Shown piece after piece: positions 54,700 through 63,988 of a DNA stretch of 64,000 nucleotides; position 1 is the first letter of the stretch, and every line of letters begins with the position of its first letter. The DNA lies in the NCBI RefSeq assembly GCF_039545035.1, contig NZ_BAABRO010000006.1, positions 270,537 to 334,536 of the forward strand. The letters run 5' to 3'. Position numbers and translations under genes: made by a program. Under the pieces are notes generated by a model. The model searched no databases. It had not been told where the DNA came from and saw only the letters and a list, made by a program, of their open reading frames with translations. This stretch comes from Novipirellula caenicola. Its GTDB lineage: Bacteria; Planctomycetota; Planctomycetia; Pirellulales; Pirellulaceae.

Positions 54700-57270
54700 T
54701 CAACGCGACCGAAAGATGTCGCTAGTCAACGTTTCCGTCATCATCGTGTGCAGTCCGTAGTTCTCGGCTTTGACTCGATTCAATATATCATCGATTTCAA
54801 ACTGGTCGGTCCGCTCCATATGTCGCCCCGTGGCATACATCAGCGATTTTTCAATCAAATTTCGGGCGAACAGGTCGCGGCGACTTTCCAGTAGCACCTT
54901 TTTGAATCCAGGAAAATCTTTGTAGGTTTCACCTGATGGCAGCTTGCCCGACGGATCCACGGTTGCCGCCGTCCCCTTGCCTTTTGGCTTTGGATATTTC
55001 TCGCGCCAACGTCCGATGGGGTCGAACGTTTCCAGTGCATAGCCGAGCGGATCGATGTTGCGGTGGCACACGTAGCACGCTTTATCCTCGCTGTGCCGCG
55101 TCAATTTCTCTCGGATCGTGGTCGCTCCGCTGACATCAGAGTCAATCGCGGGAACTTCGTCCGGCGGCGGAGGCGGGGTGATGCCGAGGATGTTTTCGAG
55201 AACCCAAACGCCGCGGGTCACCGGTGACGTGTCGACCCCATTGGCGCTGACGGTCAACACGCCCGCCATCCCCAGCACGCCGCCACGCTGTTTGTTCTTC
55301 GCAAGGCTGACTCGTTGGAATCCGTCAGCCAAACGAAGCGTCTCTCGCTCGGGTAATCCGTACAGCGTTGCCAATTTCTTGTCGACGAAGGTGTAGTCCG
55401 CATCAAGAAAATCGATCACCGATCCATTCTGATCAAGCAGGTTTCGAAAGAACAGACGAGCTTCCTGTTTCATCGAGTCCGGCAAATTCTGTGCGTAATA
55501 CTCCCAGGCCGCGTTGCGAGGCGGAGGCAGATTGCCAATGTCACGTAGGTTAAGCCAGCTGTCGAGAAAGCCGTGGATGAATTCGTTGGATCGATCATCC
55601 GCAAGCATCCGAGTGATCTGTTTCTTTAACTCGTCCGTCTCGGTTAAACGGCCGGATTGCGCGGCGGCGAAAAGTTCATCATCCGGTGGGGCCGCCCACA
55701 ACGCGTAGGAAAGTCGCGAGGCGAGATCGAACGGTCGTAGCCTGGTTTCGTCCTCGGCTGTGATTTCGCTGAGGTACAAAAATGAGGGCGAACACAGGAT
55801 CATCTTTAGCGTGTCCAATGCAGCCTGTCGTGGAGTCGCATTTTCGGACAAACGCTTTTGATACATGGCCTCGATCCGCGTGCGATCGGTATCATCCAGC
55901 GGACGCCGGTACGCTCGTTGACCAAACGCGACTAACTGCTCGATCGCTCGGTCAGCCTGAAATCCTTCCTTCCCGAAAACCGCCTGTTCCTCTTTGCCGC
56001 CACCAGGTTCGGCAAGCGGACCATGGACTTTGACCTCGCCGATCTTGATATGCGGTAGCGCGCCTTCGCGAAGCAGTGCCGTGCGACTGACCCCGACCTT
56101 CGGTGCTTTGAATTCATCCTTGTATCGCTTGTTCAACGCGATCACCGTCGCCCGTGATTCGTACGGACCATTGGGGAAAATGAAACGAGGCGTCTGTCCG
56201 GCTTCCAACCACACACGAAAACTCAACCATTCGGGTTGGTCGTCGGGCACAATCGTGGTGGCCAAAACCGGTTCGATGGCTTGCGGGTAGTGGATGTGTC
56301 CCTTGGTGGCGTCGCCTGGAACCACCGCCAATTGAAACGGTTCGGAAAGGTCGATGCGAAAAATCTTCGGATCGTAATGCGTGTCCCGGTGCATCGCTTG
56401 CGCGTGAACTTGGATGTCGTAGAGTCCTGACACCGGGACTCCCTCTAAAAAATCCTCGATGTGCCCATAGCCGCCTTGCCGCGTATCGGTATTGGGTTGT
56501 TCATACAAACAGAGGTACTCGAATTTGAACACGCTGCGGTGGGCGCCGGTGAGTTCTTCGTACTGCTGGAAATTGTCGGTAAAGTGCCACGATTTGGGCT
56601 GCATCGCCGGTTTGCCAAGACGAGTCTCGACCAGCCGTGATGCGGCTTGCAGGTATTGGTCCAGCAGAAAGCCCGACGTCACCAACGCTTCGCCGATCGT
56701 GTCCATATGACCGCTGGTGTTTTCCTTTGGAAAGTCCGCTGTCAGCCCCAACGTATCCACGCGGCGGTCAAGCAGTGTCGCAAGCGTGTTTTCATACTCG
56801 CGATTGGAAAGCCGACGCATCACCGTGCGGCCACCCGAGCTCCTAAAGTTTTCGCGGGCCTCCGCGATACTACTTCGCAACACACTCAGCAGTGCTAAAC
56901 GCTCGTCGTCGTTGGGTTGCTCGGCGTCCTCGGGCGGCATCACCTTTAACGTCACTGAATCGATGATCTCATCGGCCGTGATCAGTTGCTGCTCGGACGT
57001 GATCGGTAGCGTGAACGATTCGAATTCACGCTCACCTTCAGCGGATCCCGTGTCGTGGCATTGCAGGCAGAATTCGCCTATGAAGTTCGCCACGACCGTC
57101 TGTTGATCAGCCGCTGAGTCCGCGGATTGTTCCGGTCGAGGTTCCGCGTCCGCCGCGGAAACCTTTCGCGGCACGACAACCGCGAGAATGACTAGGCCGA
57201 GCATGACAAGCCCGACCGTAACGCAAACGGCAGAAAACGGACGCCGATTGATGGAATGACACAGATGCAT
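54700..57270 (-). CDS. planctomycete DUF1592 cytochrome protein
   Basis: About 856 aa. A membrane/signal segment (VCVTVGLVMLGLVILAVVV) precedes a cytochrome-c motif CLQCH at residues 68-72 (GEFCLQCHD). The DUF1587, DUF1595, DUF1592, DUF1588 and DUF1585 domains follow in order. Recognisable stretches are MRRLSNREYENTL, RAYRRPLDDTDR, FDLASRLSYALWAAPPDDEL, CYVCHRNIDPLGYALETFDPIG and the terminal MYATGRHMERTD..MMTETLTSDIFRSR. The CYVCH motif may be a second haem site. Always found with DUF1552 partners in planctomycetes; the reaction is unknown. Confidence 0.92.
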   Translation of the reverse strand: MHLCHSINRRPFSAVCVTVGLVMLGLVILAVVVPRKVSAADAEPRPEQSADSAADQQTVVANFIGEFCLQCHDTGSAEGEREFESFTLPITSEQQLITADEIIDSVTLKVMPPEDAEQPNDDERLALLSVLRSSIAEARENFRSSGGRTVMRRLSNREYENTLATLLDRRVDTLGLTADFPKENTSGHMDTIGEALVTSGFLLDQYLQAASRLVETRLGKPAMQPKSWHFTDNFQQYEELTGAHRSVFKFEYLCLYEQPNTDTRQGGYGHIEDFLEGVPVSGLYDIQVHAQAMHRDTHYDPKIFRIDLSEPFQLAVVPGDATKGHIHYPQAIEPVLATTIVPDDQPEWLSFRVWLEAGQTPRFIFPNGPYESRATVIALNKRYKDEFKAPKVGVSRTALLREGALPHIKIGEVKVHGPLAEPGGGKEEQAVFGKEGFQADRAIEQLVAFGQRAYRRPLDDTDRTRIEAMYQKRLSENATPRQAALDTLKMILCSPSFLYLSEITAEDETRLRPFDLASRLSYALWAAPPDDELFAAAQSGRLTETDELKKQITRMLADDRSNEFIHGFLDSWLNLRDIGNLPPPRNAAWEYYAQNLPDSMKQEARLFFRNLLDQNGSVIDFLDADYTFVDKKLATLYGLPERETLRLADGFQRVSLAKNKQRGGVLGMAGVLTVSANGVDTSPVTRGVWVLENILGITPPPPPDEVPAIDSDVSGATTIREKLTRHSEDKACYVCHRNIDPLGYALETFDPIGRWREKYPKPKGKGTAATVDPSGKLPSGETYKDFPGFKKVLLESRRDLFARNLIEKSLMYATGRHMERTDQFEIDDILNRVKAENYGLHTMMTETLTSDIFRSR

Positions 57271-57281
57271 GGTGATCGCGA

Positions 57282-58577
57282 TTATGAGAAGGTGCCGGTG
57301 CTGGTTCCGAACGATTCCTTCTCGACCCCCATCCGTTGGGCGATGTCGACAAACAGATTGCAAAGCGGGACATTGCCCGACCCCTTCGATCCGGCCTTCT
57401 TGAACTCACCGCGTCCGTAGCCGCCACCCGCCATCACGATGGGTAGATCGGTGTTGGTGTGCGAGCTGCCGTTGCCCATGCCGCTACCAAACAGCACCGC
57501 GGTCGAATCGAGCAGGCTTTGTTGGCCATCTTGGATTCCGGCAAGCCGCGTGAGGAACTTTCCAAATTGTTCCAATTGGTAGGACTCGAGTGTAATCAGA
57601 TGTGCAATCGTCTCTTCGTCGTTACCGTGATGCGAAAGACTGTGATAGGATTTGTCGATCCCTAGATTCTGGGGCAAGAAGCTGCCGCCGATTTCCAATG
57701 TGGCGATTCGCGTTGAATCGGTTTGCAGCGCTAATGCGATCAACTCGTACAACATCGGAAGATCGTCAACAGTGTTGGTGTTGGCCGGTTTCTCAAACGG
57801 GGCTTCGGGTTTGGGTTGGTCCGCCCAGCGTCGTCGGACTTGCAATCGTTTTTCGACGTCACGAATCGAACTGAAATACTCATCCAGCTTCGCTCGGTCT
57901 TCTTGATTGACGCGTTTGGAAAGCGCGCCGGCTTGTTCGGTGATCGAATCGAGAATCGAAGCATCGACCGCCGTGGCTTTGACCTTCTGCGCCCGTTGCT
58001 CTTGCGATTCGGTGACAAACAGCTTTTCAAACAACTCGGCAGGCCCGGTGATCGGCGGGACGCGGACGCCCGATTTGGTCCAAGACATTTGACACCCGCC
58101 ATGGATGCCGCCTTCGGATCCGACGGTCAATGATGCGAATCGCGTTTGATCGCCAATTTCATCCGCAAGGAATTGGTCAATCGTGACGTTGCCGTCCGGA
58201 CGATGTTTCGATTCGTGGTGCAACACCCCGGAAAGGAATGTGTGGACCGCAAAGTGCCCGCCACGCAATCCATGATCCAATCCACGGTAAACCGTGATTT
58301 GGTCACGATTATCGGCCAACGGTTTCAGCAGCGTGGTCTGCTCGAAATCCTTGCCCGTCGTCTCAGGGAAAAAATGCTTTTGTTGAAATCCCAACAAATT
58401 GCCCACGGCAACGAATCGTCGTGCACCCACCCCGGCGCCACGCGTCGTCTGAATCGCCGCATTGCTGCCAACCGATTCGGCCTTTAGCGAGGAAAGACCG
58501 GGCAACGCGAGCGATCCGGCGACCGAGCGGAGGACAAATCGCCTGCGATCAAACTTCTTTTTCTTTGGTTTTGACAT
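57282..58577 (-). CDS. DUF1552 protein with Tat-like signal
   Basis: A 431 aa protein whose N terminus has a twin-arginine-like motif (FDRRRFVLRSVAGSLALPGL). It then follows the DUF1552 pattern: LGFQQKHFFPETTG, YRGLDHGLRGGHFAVHTFLSGV, SLTVGSEGG, YFSSIRDVEKRLQVR and LLDSTAVLFGSGMGNGSSHTNTDLPIVMAGG. The last stretch is the alkaline-phosphatase-like end also seen in DUF1501 proteins. It starts the operon and stops 11 bases before the DUF1592 gene. Export as a folded, perhaps metal-bearing, protein is suggested; function unknown. Confidence 0.92.
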   Translation of the reverse strand: MSKPKKKKFDRRRFVLRSVAGSLALPGLSSLKAESVGSNAAIQTTRGAGVGARRFVAVGNLLGFQQKHFFPETTGKDFEQTTLLKPLADNRDQITVYRGLDHGLRGGHFAVHTFLSGVLHHESKHRPDGNVTIDQFLADEIGDQTRFASLTVGSEGGIHGGCQMSWTKSGVRVPPITGPAELFEKLFVTESQEQRAQKVKATAVDASILDSITEQAGALSKRVNQEDRAKLDEYFSSIRDVEKRLQVRRRWADQPKPEAPFEKPANTNTVDDLPMLYELIALALQTDSTRIATLEIGGSFLPQNLGIDKSYHSLSHHGNDEETIAHLITLESYQLEQFGKFLTRLAGIQDGQQSLLDSTAVLFGSGMGNGSSHTNTDLPIVMAGGGYGRGEFKKAGSKGSGNVPLCNLFVDIAQRMGVEKESFGTSTGTFS

Positions 58578-59151
58578 GACTACATTCTAGCCAAATGGGG
58601 AGCGCATTCCAACGTCAACGGGGGTCGAGCGTTGCAAAGCGAATTGGGAGGGAGGTGCAGGAAGGGGGGCGTTCGCTACAAGCAAATCATCCATTTGACG
58701 TGCTTTTGGACGAACAACAACTGGCGTTAGAAACCATTATGCAATAATTCCCCTCGCTCCACCACAAAGTCCATAGATTTTTTTGCAGAGAGTCGGCCGC
58801 GATGAATGTCCCCCAAGGCTGAGTCCGGGGCGAGTTTTTCGGCGCGACTCGTGTCAAGAACTTGCTGATTTACTGAGCCGCGACGCGTCAGCGGCCGGGG
58901 CCCACGCACCACGCGGTGCCTTACGGCCAACGCGATTTACTTTGGCCTTAACCGAGTGGTTTTAATAGCGGAGCGGCGCGAGCCGCCCGGTCAAAATCGA
59001 ACGCTCTACTCGCTGCAGCCGGGCGGATCGCGGTGCACCGCTACAAAAAATAGGTGGCATTGGCCTAGCAGCCCACGGCTGACCGCTGCGATTTGCATTG
59101 CGATTGAATCAACAAGCGGTCAAAGGATGCCGCCACAGCAGGGGGAGCCCG
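58578..59151. other. 574-base intergenic region, no gene seen
   Basis: Upstream of the DUF1552 operon and downstream of the zinc-ribbon gene. It holds a GC-rich palindromic stretch, with CCGCCCGG (58984-58991) opposite CCGGGCGG near 59018-59026. No supported reading frame. Confidence 0.6.
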
Positions 59152-59484
59152 CTAGCCCTTTTTGACGAATTCGGACTTTAGCGACATCGCGCCAATGCCG
59201 TCGATCTTGCAGTCGATGTCGTGATCGCCGTCGACAATGCGGATGTTCTTGACCTTCGTGCCCACTTTGACCACGCCGCCATTGAACTTCAAGTCTTTGA
59301 CGACGACGACCGTGTCGCCGTTCTCGAGCACGTTGCCATTGGCGTCCCGAGTCGCTTCCTCTTCCGCAGCAGCCGCTTCGTCAGCCGGTGACCACTCGTG
59401 GGCACAGCTGGGGCAAACCAGCAATGGTCCGTCTTCGTAGGTGTATTCGCCGTCACATTGGGGGCAGTTGGGGAGATTGTTCAT
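59152..59484 (-). CDS. PhnA/YjdM-like zinc-ribbon protein
   Basis: A 110 aa protein. The N-terminal zinc ribbon has CPQC and CPSC. The PhnA C-terminal domain follows, with GNVLENGDTVVVVKDLKFNG and KVGTKVKNIRIVDGDHDIDCKIDG. Despite the historical alkylphosphonate name, the biochemical role of this family is unsettled. It is slightly acidic and Ala/Glu-rich in the linker. ATG at 59484; the frame also opens at a TTG one codon upstream. Confidence 0.93.
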   Translation of the reverse strand: MNNLPNCPQCDGEYTYEDGPLLVCPSCAHEWSPADEAAAAEEEATRDANGNVLENGDTVVVVKDLKFNGGVVKVGTKVKNIRIVDGDHDIDCKIDGIGAMSLKSEFVKKG

Positions 59485-60258
59485 CAATCAGTCGCCGAGT
59501 TTGAGTAAGGTTGCTCCGCGATTGTTGCAGATGAGCCTCGGATGAAAAGATGACGATACAAAAAAACGCTCACGCCGGATGGCCGCCTCGCAGCCCTCTC
59601 GGCGATACGAGACATCGGTGGATCGATGCAGGTGATCGCTTAGTGTGCACGTACGCACGGCGATGAACGCATGACGAAGCGTGTGTGACGAAGCGCGTGT
59701 GCGATCTTGAGAGCGAATGATGCACGCAGTGTCCTGTGGCGATCCTGTTGATGGAACAGTTCAACCGCAATGCGAGGAGGTTCAAGTTTGGCTCGGTTTG
59801 TGCCATGCACACCAGCGCAGTGAGACGGCAACCGCTTGCGGCTCGTGTCGACGTCAGATGCATGGTGTTGTTGCACGTTCGCTGGATTGGATGCCAGGGC
59901 TCGCGGAGGCTTCTGTTGTCGCTGTGTGTGTCGCACCAGACTTCGAGAGAGGCAGAAGACGGCTCCGTTTTGCTTGATCGGTACTCACGATTTTGCAGTC
60001 ACGGCATCGCTTGCTCGCCGCACTAAGGCCCCCGGCTGCTCGTTGCAATCAAGCAGAGGGACGCGTCTCGACTTGGCATCGCAGCCAGATTGAAATCCAA
60101 GTCTTATTCTGCAAGTTCTTCGGCGTGCGGCGGATCGCAATCTATATTCTAGAGGGGCGCGTAGTAGGCCAAGGATTGGTTTGGGGCCGAGGATGCATTG
60201 TTTTTTATAAAGAATGTTGGCACGGGACGCGTTTAGACTCGGAGCTTTGAGTACGCAA
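59485..60258. other. 774-base intergenic region upstream of the EEP-PLD operon
   Basis: No gene supported; the open frames of 60-117 codons overlap one another on both strands with arginine/serine bias. A 14-bp tandem repeat (TGACGAAGCGTGTG, 59672-59699) and the palindrome GTGCACGTACGCAC nearby are the only structures. The lower-GC stretch at 60190-60260 may hold the operon promoter. Confidence 0.55.
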
Positions 60259-61764
60259 ATGCAGCACATTAGAATCGAATATACCGAAAATATTATCTCA
60301 CGAACCATCCAGGGTGCATGGCAGGAAATGTCATTCATGGTTCGTGTTGATAATTTGACTTACCAGAAACAAGTGGCAATCCACTGGTGCGGTGAGGACG
60401 GTCAGTGGCATTTTGACGAAGCGGCCTACCGCTGCACGTTGCCTGATGGAACCGAGTTGTGGTACGCCTGTATACGTCGCCCGTTGACGTCCGAGCATTC
60501 GTTGCCAGGGAACATTCGTTATTCGGTCAGCTACGAGTGCGCGGGACGAACGTTCTGGGACAACAATCACGGTTTAGATTACAAGGTCGATGCGGACGCC
60601 GGTGTTATCGTTTACCGCGATGTCCCGATTCAGCATCTGTTCTATGATCCCGTTTTGCAGGGCGGCAAAGTCTCGCTGTCGATCGATTCTGCGGTGCGAT
60701 CTTCCCTAAACGCCAAAAGCGTGCGAATCCACTGGTCCACGGACAAGTGGAAAACGAGTCACGTCACGCGTTGTTTTAAACGCCCCAATCACTGGGACTT
60801 GGTTCGCGGCAGCGTGGCGCGGAATCCGAACCGATACGGCTGGGAAATTTGGACCGGCCGTCTGCCGATTCATCATTCGTATCGCGTGGAATATGCGATT
60901 GAATCTGAGACGGATGAAGGTGTCGTCTGGGACAATTGCCATGGCCAAAATTATCAGTCACGGCGAAGTACGCTTCGCGTGTTGACGCTGAATCTGCACT
61001 GCTACCAGGAAAGCGATCAAGAACACAAATTCAAGCAGATTGCTCAGGCGATCCAGGATTTTCAAATCGATCTGATTTGTCTTCAGGAAGTCGCCGAGCA
61101 CTGGAACGATGGCAATGGCGATTGGGCTTCCAATGCAGCACGGCGGATCAATTCATTCTTGCCGCTTCCCTATCACCTGCACACCGATTATTCGCATCTA
61201 GGGTTTGATCGATATCGCGAAGGCGTGGCGATTCTGAGCCGGCATGAGTTTTCGTCGACCGACTCGGGGTACGTGTCGGACAGCCAAGATGTCTTTGACA
61301 TTCATGCTCGTCGCGTGGTCATGGCGCAGATCCATGTTCCGTATTTCGGGCCTGTGAATTTATTTAGTGCTCATTTGAGCTGGCCCGAGGATGGGTTCTA
61401 CCCTCAATTTGACCGCACGCGACAGTGGGCCGACGAACGGCATGACGAAAACGTGACCGCGACGCTGATCTGTGGCGATTTCAATATCAAAGCCGGGTCC
61501 GAGGCTTATTGCCACATCGTCAATACGAGTGAGTATGAAGATCAATACCTCAAGACGGTCAATCGACCCGCGTTTGACCAAGTCTATCACGATCGTGTTC
61601 AGGATATCGCCGGCGCGATCGGTCACGATGGCCGGATCGATTACATCTTTTTGAAGAAGGGATCTCGGGTGCAATCACTCAATGGCGTGGAACTGTTTAC
61701 CGACCATTCCTATGGACGTGTGTCGGACCATACGGGTTACTACGTCGAATTTGAACTAGCATAA
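60259..61764 (+). CDS. tandem CBM21-like modules fused to an endonuclease/exonuclease/phosphatase domain
   Basis: About 501 aa, no signal peptide. Two related beta-sandwich modules (about 25-110 and 150-232) each end with a WDN-x-HG-x-x-Y signature (FWDNNHGLDY, VWDNCHGQNY), as in CBM21 glycogen/starch-binding domains. Their middles share IHW followed by a W-rich strand. The EEP fold follows (238-500): LRVLTLNLHCY, catalytic Glu277 in LICLQEV, CGDFNIKAGS, and the final SDHTGY. EEP members hydrolyse nucleic-acid, inositol or sphingomyelin phosphodiesters. The substrate here is not clear. A PLD-family gene starts 25 bases later, so the two form an operon. ATG 60214 would add 15 residues; 60259 is preferred for the cleaner N terminus. 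Confidence 0.85.
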   Translation: MQHIRIEYTENIISRTIQGAWQEMSFMVRVDNLTYQKQVAIHWCGEDGQWHFDEAAYRCTLPDGTELWYACIRRPLTSEHSLPGNIRYSVSYECAGRTFWDNNHGLDYKVDADAGVIVYRDVPIQHLFYDPVLQGGKVSLSIDSAVRSSLNAKSVRIHWSTDKWKTSHVTRCFKRPNHWDLVRGSVARNPNRYGWEIWTGRLPIHHSYRVEYAIESETDEGVVWDNCHGQNYQSRRSTLRVLTLNLHCYQESDQEHKFKQIAQAIQDFQIDLICLQEVAEHWNDGNGDWASNAARRINSFLPLPYHLHTDYSHLGFDRYREGVAILSRHEFSSTDSGYVSDSQDVFDIHARRVVMAQIHVPYFGPVNLFSAHLSWPEDGFYPQFDRTRQWADERHDENVTATLICGDFNIKAGSEAYCHIVNTSEYEDQYLKTVNRPAFDQVYHDRVQDIAGAIGHDGRIDYIFLKKGSRVQSLNGVELFTDHSYGRVSDHTGYYVEFELA

Positions 61765-61789
61765 CATCACTGAAGAAATAGACGAATTT

Positions 61790-63397
61790 ATGAGTTCATA
61801 TTTTGCAGAGCGATATGCAACACCGGTCCACGCCCGGCTGGAGGTGCCCTTTGCGCGACGAAACGATTTTGATGAGCTGTTCTACCTGCGACGCGGCACG
61901 CTCGTCTTTGATGTGGATTGGGGAGTCGACCTCAACATCAAAGTAATCGTCAAGGTGTATCACGAGGATGGAAGCCATGAGCAGTACATCGCTCATACCG
62001 ATCCCATCAACGTGCATGGCAACAAACACCAACGTGTAACGCGTGACATCTTTATCCACACCCAACCGATGCATCAGGGACGCGTCACTTGTGTGAAATT
62101 CTCGTATGTTTTGCATCACGAGTTCCGATCAGTGCCATCGGAATATGAATACATTTTTATGGATGGTCCGCAAGTCGCATTGCCGGGCGAACAGAATCAT
62201 TCGGTTTCGCCTCAGTGGCGGACGCGGAATGAATACAAAACGCTCGAACTTGACGCTCGGTTACTGCAGAATGATGTGGATTGGATCAACCACAACTATC
62301 ATTCATTGAACCTGATTCCAAAGTTCACCAAGGGGCAAACTTGGCATCCCTACCACCCCAAACGCTTTATTCATGATCACATCGACAAGGTGATCTGGAA
62401 GAAACAAACTGATCCTTCGGGGCTGCATACGATCAAGGTCTGTGTCGACTGCATCGACGACAAAGATTTTTGCAACCATCTACTGTATGCCCATCAATGC
62501 GGAGTTCTGGTGCAGGTCATCGTGGATTGGCGGAAGATGACGCTGACGAACAGCAAGAATTACCTCAAGCTGAAGCGGTCCGGTATTGAGCTGTTGGGTG
62601 AAATCTGTACTACCAGTGATCCGCTGGCCGAAGTCGCCACGGACATGCACAACAAATTCATCATCTTTGATGACGAAGACTGCATCATCGGGTCGTTCAA
62701 CATCACGTTCGACCAATGGGGAGCGAATTGGGAATCGGGGATGACATTCCACTCCCGCGGAATGTGTCGGCTACTGCACAATATCTTCCAATCGATCCGC
62801 GGAGGGGTGATCCAGCGTTATGGCGTTGATCCTCGCAGCCCGTTTAATCTGTTCTACACGTTCGGACGTACTGCCATGCTCAATGGCAAGTATTATCGCC
62901 CACACCACGCGATTTTCTCGGAGATCAACCGCGCGCAACATTCCATCGATCTCTGCTTGTTTCTGATCGGGGAACTGCGAGGCGAGTACGGGGATAGCGT
63001 GATCGATGCCCTAATTCATGCCCATCATCGCGGCGTCAAGGTACGCGCGATATTCAACGGCCATTTAGCGTGGCAAGGGGATATCCGCAAACCGCGTACG
63101 ATGGAGAAGGAGTTTAGTCGTCCGCTGCTGCCAGCGATTCAGCGACTCAAGGATGCTGGCATTCCGATCGCATTGGTTTATGGCGTGTTCGATCGTCCGG
63201 TTCCCTATTCGCCAATTCATTCGAAACAGTGTGTGATCGATCGCCGCATTGTCATCGACGGCAGTTTCAATTGGTATAACACCTCGGTGCTTTCGCACGA
63301 CTTGCTCGTCGTCGTCAATGACGCAGAGGTCGCCGAGCACTACTTGCACGAAGCGCAGCAGATCCTCGATACCTTCCGCGTTTTCTGGTTGAATTAG
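61790..63397 (+). CDS. phospholipase D-family protein with N-terminal beta domain
   Basis: A 535 aa protein with two HKD catalytic motifs: His287-Lys289-Asp294 (HNKFIIFD) and His477-Lys479-Asp484 (HSKQCVID). Each is followed by the usual Gly-Ser-x-Asn (GSFN). Both halves therefore form a complete active site in one chain. Residues 1-155 are a beta-rich domain (LVFDVDW, IKVIVKVYHEDGSHEQYIAH) without a signal peptide. It may relate to the carbohydrate-binding modules of the partner. Candidate substrates are phospholipids or nucleic acid. It is co-transcribed with the EEP gene. Confidence 0.9.
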   Translation: MSSYFAERYATPVHARLEVPFARRNDFDELFYLRRGTLVFDVDWGVDLNIKVIVKVYHEDGSHEQYIAHTDPINVHGNKHQRVTRDIFIHTQPMHQGRVTCVKFSYVLHHEFRSVPSEYEYIFMDGPQVALPGEQNHSVSPQWRTRNEYKTLELDARLLQNDVDWINHNYHSLNLIPKFTKGQTWHPYHPKRFIHDHIDKVIWKKQTDPSGLHTIKVCVDCIDDKDFCNHLLYAHQCGVLVQVIVDWRKMTLTNSKNYLKLKRSGIELLGEICTTSDPLAEVATDMHNKFIIFDDEDCIIGSFNITFDQWGANWESGMTFHSRGMCRLLHNIFQSIRGGVIQRYGVDPRSPFNLFYTFGRTAMLNGKYYRPHHAIFSEINRAQHSIDLCLFLIGELRGEYGDSVIDALIHAHHRGVKVRAIFNGHLAWQGDIRKPRTMEKEFSRPLLPAIQRLKDAGIPIALVYGVFDRPVPYSPIHSKQCVIDRRIVIDGSFNWYNTSVLSHDLLVVVNDAEVAEHYLHEAQQILDTFRVFWLN

Positions 63398-63832
63398 GGT
63401 TTCTGTCACTCAACACTTGAACCTCTTCTGGCTTGTCGATCGTTTCGTTCTACCGGTTTCGTTCTGCCGATCGGGTTCCTCGAACAGCGGTTGGGTCAGG
63501 TGCTCCAGTACATCCTGCGGCACCGCGGACGTTGCCGCAATCTCGGGCCATCGCAGAACGGGGGAATCTTGGATCAATCCCTTCTTCAAATGGCTCGATG
63601 AGTGTTCTTTATGAGAGTCGAAGGATGGGATTTGCTCAAAGCGACCAATGCAGGCCCCGTATTCGATCTGGATTGCCGCCAGCACGTTTGGTTTTCCGAG
63701 TCCGATAGCGCCTGGTATGACGCCGTGTTGCAAACGTCCTGTACGGTCCAATCTGCGCCATCATCAACTTCGTCATTGGATTTTTGTTACCAATCACGCG
63801 TGTGTAGTGTCTTCTCTGTAGTGGACGAGGCA

Positions 63833-63869
63833 ACGAGTCCCGTCGTGCCAATAAGTCGCTGGGACTCGT
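63833..63869. repeat. ACGAGTCCC inverted repeat
   Basis: ACGAGTCCC (63833-63841) and GGGACTCGT (63861-63869) are exact complements with a 19-base loop. It looks like part of a dispersed planctomycete palindrome of the GGACGAGGCAACGAGTCCC type. Confidence 0.7.
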
Positions 63870-63930
63870 AGCCTGGGATGGTGAAACGCGACGAGTCTGG
63901 GGAGATTGGGAGGGCTGGGAAATGAGAAAA

Positions 63931-63988
63931 CTGTTACGCTCCAGCGGATGAAGTCTCAATTTCAATCCGCCACGATGGAGCGTAACAG
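63931..63988. repeat. CTGTTACGCTCCA inverted repeat
   Basis: CTGTTACGCTCCA (63931-63943) and TGGAGCGTAACAG (63976-63988) are perfect 13-base complements. The inner GCGGAT (63944-63949) also pairs with ATCCGC (63965-63970), across a 5-base bulge. The result is a long hairpin at the end of the window. Confidence 0.85.

Noticed and set aside
59570..60093. Overlapping frames of 65-100 codons on both strands
   Set aside because: Strongly Arg/Ser/Cys-biased and mutually overlapping; no start signal or domain. Treated as intergenic.
63410..63965. Minus- and plus-strand frames after the PLD-family gene
   Set aside because: Conflicting overlapping frames with no motif; the region also holds palindromic repeats.
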